DNA from: Phascolarctos cinereus | Lineage: Eukaryota; Chordata; Mammalia; Diprotodontia; Phascolarctidae | Length of the DNA stretch: 64,000 nucleotides | NCBI RefSeq assembly: GCF_002099425.1 | Contig: NW_018344106.1 | Location: forward strand, 248,001 to 312,000 | Reading direction: 5' to 3' | Shown: positions 60,160-64,000 of the stretch, one piece after another | Layout of the letters: each line of letters opens with the position of its first letter | How positions within the stretch are numbered: the stretch's first letter is position 1 | Program-made: the position numbers and the translations under genes | Notes under the pieces: generated by a model | The model's input: the letters and a program-made list of their open reading frames with translations, nothing else | Database searches by the model: none | What the model was told of the DNA's origin: nothing

Positions 60160-60415
60160 ACTATTAATGATAATAATAATAGCTGGTGTCTGTGGCCCCT
60201 TAAGATTTTTACAAATATTATCTCATTTTATCATCACAATAACCCTAGGAGATAAATACTATAATTATCCCCATTTTACAAATGAAGGAATTGAGGTTGA
60301 TAGAAGTTAAATGACTTGTCAAGGGTCACACAGCTGTGAGGTATCTGAGGCAGGATTTGAACTCAGGTCTTCTTGTTGCCAGGTTTGGCACTCTGGGCAT
60401 TGTGCCACCATGTGC
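60160..60415 (-). mobile_element. MIR-family SINE remnant
   Basis: ATTATCCCCATTTTACAAAT, GACTTGTCAAGGGTCACACA and TTTGAACTCAGGTCTTCTTG in reverse order. Confidence 0.8.
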
Positions 60416-60751
60416 CATTTCCCCCAGTTTTCTTCTTGGTGTTTCACATTTTCCAGGCAATGTTAATTTGGGCTTGTGGATGCCTACCTCTTTAATCCTT
60501 TATCAGCCACTTGGAGTGTCTGGATCTGTCTTCTCAACCAGAACACAGGCTCCAATCAAGGGTGGGGCTTTGGTTCTTCACAAGAGCTGGAAGCTGCCTC
60601 AGATGTCGTATCTCATCACCGGTGTCTGAACGAGCTTCTCTGAATCTGTCACATACCTGGCAAGTGGGCAGAGTGATCAGGACCCTGCTACCTCCTGAGG
60701 CAGCCCAGGCCACTCTGGGATAGTTCTAATTAGTAACAAATTTTCCTTAAT

Positions 60752-60981
60752 ACCCTGTTGCAATTCAGTAGTGCCTGACTCTTCATGATCCTGTTAATCA
60801 TGGTGTTCATGTCCTTGTCAAAGATCCTGGAGTGGTTTGCTGTTTCCTTCTCCAGTGGATTAAGGCAAACAGGTGAAGTGACTTGCCCAAGGTCACACGG
60901 CTAATAAGTGTGTGAGGCCAGATTTGAACTCAGGTCTTCCCGACTGCAGGATTTATGCACTGAGCCAACTAGCTGCCTCCC
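60752..60981 (-). mobile_element. Marsupial SINE with RTE-type tail (reverse)
   Basis: Starts with TTCAGTAGTGCCTGACTCTT, the reverse of the RTE-like tail also seen at 16490. It then has GGAGTGGTTTGCTGTTTCCT, GTGACTTGCCCAAGGTCACA and CAACTAGCTGCCTCC. Confidence 0.85.
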
Positions 60982-61462
60982 CTTAGTACCTAATGAAATC
61001 TACATTTATCTCGGTGTAGTTTCTACCCATTGATCTTTGTTCTGAGTCTGATCTTTCTTTCACAGACAGCTCTCAGTCCCCCCACCCACCTCCTCTTTTT
61101 CAGGCTGTGTGACATGGACTCAAGGCTCTTTTTTCACCCTCCTACAGATCATCTTCAACTGAACAATGTTGTGAAACCCCTTCTGGGATGGTTTTTGTAC
61201 CTCTCACACACACTGGAACATTCAGTTCCCTAAAGGGGCTGCTACTACCCCCCTCAGAGGGTTTAATGGGAAATCCTGGTGCCTTAGAGTTCCCAGAATC
61301 TGGGACTTTTCCCACAGGGATTATATATGAGGTTACCTGGAAGTCAACTCCTCACCCTCAGATGAGAAGCCAAGTTCATTCAGGAAACTCCTTCATGAAA
61401 ACCATTAACACATAGGGCCACCCTATTCAAGGTCTGGACCAAACTTCTCTGGCTTACATTTT

Positions 61463-62905
61463 TTAAAATTAATTTATTTTGATTTATCAACAATCACTTC
61501 CATGTGCTTTTGAGTTGAAAATTTTTCTCCCTCTTCCTTCCCCCCACCCTCCCCAAGATGGCACACAATCTGATATAGGCTTTACATTTACATACCCATT
61601 AAACATATTTTCACATTAGTGAAGTTGTAAGTAAAAATTAAAACCAATAGGAGGAACCATCAGAAAGATGAAACAAAACTCAACAGAAGGTAAAAATAAG
61701 TGATAGTGATTCGACTTCCATAGTTCTTCCTTTGGATGTGGACAGCATTTTCCATCCCAAGGCCTCTGGAGATGTCTTAGATCCTCGAAATGCTGAGAAG
61801 GGTTCAGTTTAACAATCTTAGTCATTGCATAACATGGCTGTTATTGTGTATAAAGTCCTCTTGGTTCTGCTCACTTCACTCAGCATCAGACCATATAAGT
61901 CTTTCCAGGTTTTTCTGAAGTCAGCCTGTTCATCATTTCTTATAGCACAATAGTATTCCATTACATTCATATACCACAACTCGCTCAGCCATTCCCCAAT
62001 TGATGGGCATCCTCAATTTCCAATTCTTTGACCACAAAAAGAGCTGCTATAATATTTTTGTACATGTGGGTCCTTTTCCCATTTGTTGATCTCTTTGGGA
62101 TATAGCCCTAGAAGTGCTATTGCTGGATCAAAGGGTATGCACATTTTTGTAGCCCTTTGGGCATAGTTCCAAATTGCTCTCCAAAATGGTTGGATCATTT
62201 CACAACTCCACCAACAATGTATTAGTGTTCCAATTTTCCCACATCTTCTCCAACATTTATCATTTTCCTGTTTTGTCATGTTGGCCAATCTGATAGGTGT
62301 GATGTGGTACCTCAGAGTTGTTTTGATTTGCATTTCTCTAATCAATAACGATTTAGAGCATTTTTTCATATGACTATAGATGGCTTTAATTTCTTCATCT
62401 GAGAACTGTCTGTTCATATCCTTTGACCATTTATCAATTGGGGAATGGCTTGCTTTCTTATAAATTTGTCTTAATTCTCTATATATTTTAGAAATGAGGC
62501 CTTTATCAGAGACACTGGTTGTAAAAATTCTTTCCCAATTTTCTACCTTCCTTCTAATCTTAGTTGCATTGGCTTTGTTTGTGCAAAAGCTTTTCAATTT
62601 AATGTAATCAAAATTATCCATTTTGCTTTTCATAATATTCTCTATCTCCTGTTTGGTCATGAATTCTTCTGTTCTCCATAGATCTGATAGGTAAACTATT
62701 CCTTGTTCTCCCAGTTTACTTATGGTATCAGCCTTTATATCTAAGTCCTGAACCCATTTTGACTTTATTTTGGTATATGGTGTGAGATTTGGGTCTATGC
62801 CTAGTTTCTGCCATACTCTTTTCCAGTTTTCCCAGCAGGTTTTTTTCAAAGAGTGGGTTCTTATCCCAGAAGCTGGGGTTTTTGGGTTTATCAAATAATA
62901 GATTA
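61463..62905 (-). mobile_element. 5'-truncated L1 with perfect 15-bp target duplication
   Basis: A reverse L1 flanked by TCTGGCTTACATTTT at 61448-61462 and 62906-62920. The element is 1443 bp and joins the flank inside ORF2. The perfect duplication and a long open frame suggest a younger copy than the other L1 pieces here. Confidence 0.96.
62013..62905 (-). pseudogene. L1 ORF2p C-terminal domain fragment
   Basis: About 297 codons stay open through the L1 part (the frame also runs into flanking DNA to 62933). Recognisable parts are KTCWENWKRVWQKLGIDPNL, WVQDLDIKADTISKLGEQG and DYIKLKSFCTNKANATKIRR. The cysteine-rich motif CWRRCGKIGTLIHCWWSC follows, then LLGLYPKE. ORF2p is the L1 endonuclease/reverse transcriptase; only the region downstream of the catalytic core is present, so the fragment has no activity. 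The frame is lost after QRIGN, before the normal end. Confidence 0.93.
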
Positions 62906-62920
62906 TCTGGCTTACATTTT

Positions 62921-64000
62921 CCAAACAGACCAAATCAATATGTCTCCAGGGATCCCTTTTTCACATAAAACAATCCCACCAGAAATCCAGACATAAATTT
63001 CCTCTACATCCCTTTAATCACAGGGTCCCTGAAATTACCCCAAAAGATCACTACCAACGCACTGGGGTAATCAAATGCAGTTCTCAATCCCTTCCTCACC
63101 AGGAGGTTAACTTAAAAGCCACATACTCAGAAAAACCCCAAAGAGGTTGATTACTCAGAGTTCCTAGGCCAGCAGGCAAGTCTGATGGTATCATATGCAG
63201 TCCATAAAGACTTCACGGTAAGACAAGCATTCTAGCGCTGCTTAAAAGTCAAGAAAGAAAAAAAAAGAGCATTTATCTATTTTTAGCAGGTACTCTGGGT
63301 GAACTGAAGTCGGGCGGGATGGAGGAGGGGTCATCTTGAATGCATGGGGCAGTGACAACAGATATCACCCCATAAGCATTCAAACAAGCAAGAGGGGAAA
63401 CACATCCCAACACAAGCTGTCCAGTTACATTCTAAAACAAAAGAGAAAAAGCACACACTTTTCTCCAGGCTCTATACAGATAGGAGACTCTAAAAGGACC
63501 CCAGAGAAGGGCACACCACATAGTGGCGGAGTGCTGTTTTGTTAGTGTGCGTCAGGGTTCTGGGGCTGGAGGTTCTGGTTCCATGATTATGAACCCACTG
63601 GTGAGCTTCCCAACAAGGGAAGTTAGTGGGACATCAGTGAGCTTCTAGAAAAGGGCTTGATGAAGGTGAAATAGGAGCATCCTTCTCTTTCCCCACCCCC
63701 CCTCCAAGCCTGGGTGCCCTTTTCCATCAGGACACACAGGTCCATTGTGCTCTACTCTCTTATGCCTGCACTTCTCTGCTGTACAGAAAGCTGCCTCCCT
63801 CCTTGGGTGGTCTGTACGCCACATCTATCCATAATATCCTTGGGGTAACTCCCTCAGCCCCTGTTTTTGGCACTGGCCTCTACTGGTCCAGCGTCTCTGA
63901 TGACATGGTCAATGAGGAAAGGAGTGTAATAGTCCCTCCGGGCTCATTCCCATCTCCTGTCTCCCCTCCCCCCCACCCTCTTACACATGCAAGCACGAGG
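62921..64000. other. No gene recognised
   Basis: Unique-looking sequence to the right edge. No repeat or gene could be supported. Confidence 0.45.

Overview
The window is nuclear DNA from a mammal, most probably a marsupial. It holds one recognisable gene pair: DERL2 on the minus strand and MIS12 on the plus strand, head to head, as they lie on human 17p13.2. The marsupial call rests on the repeats: tRNA-like SINEs of the MAR1/WSINE type (several with clean target-site duplications), marsupial-type L1 and HAL1 elements, and many old L2, MIR and CR1/L3 remnants. No LTR retrovirus copy was recognised.

Layout. Positions 738-5167 (minus) carry coding exons 1-6 of DERL2; the last coding exon lies off the left edge. 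The reading frame across all six exons is intact and every exon junction could be placed to the base. Introns 3 and 4, on either side of the 94-nt exon 4, both have U12-type (minor spliceosome) donor sites, and intron 4 also has a perfect U12 branch site. About 5168-5700 is a CpG-rich shared promoter with at least five CCAAT/ATTGG boxes and GC boxes. Positions 7548-8159 (plus) are the single coding exon of MIS12, preceded by a 5' intron with a G-rich minisatellite and a MAR1 SINE, and followed by a probable 3' UTR to about 9350.

From 9.4 kb to 64 kb no host protein gene could be supported. The stretch is a mosaic of SINEs, LINEs and simple repeats. It includes a complete HAL1 element (23872-27990) with its own duplication and a second 5'-complete but 3'-truncated element nested in it in reverse; a full-length, diverged 7SL RNA pseudogene (about 54767-55060); two 5'-truncated L1 copies with 15-bp duplications; an L1 split by a hAT-like insertion; a 700-bp GT-rich minisatellite; and two pairs of dispersed repeats that I could not name. 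Four repeat-free blocks with homeodomain- or MEF2-like words (about 35.9, 41.4, 43.7 and 59.6 kb) are the best candidates for conserved regulatory DNA.

The two genes act in different pathways: Derlin-2 in ER-associated degradation, and MIS12 in kinetochore assembly. Their link here is the shared promoter. The most notable observation is the pair of minor-class introns in DERL2. I saw no sign of a new multi-gene system.
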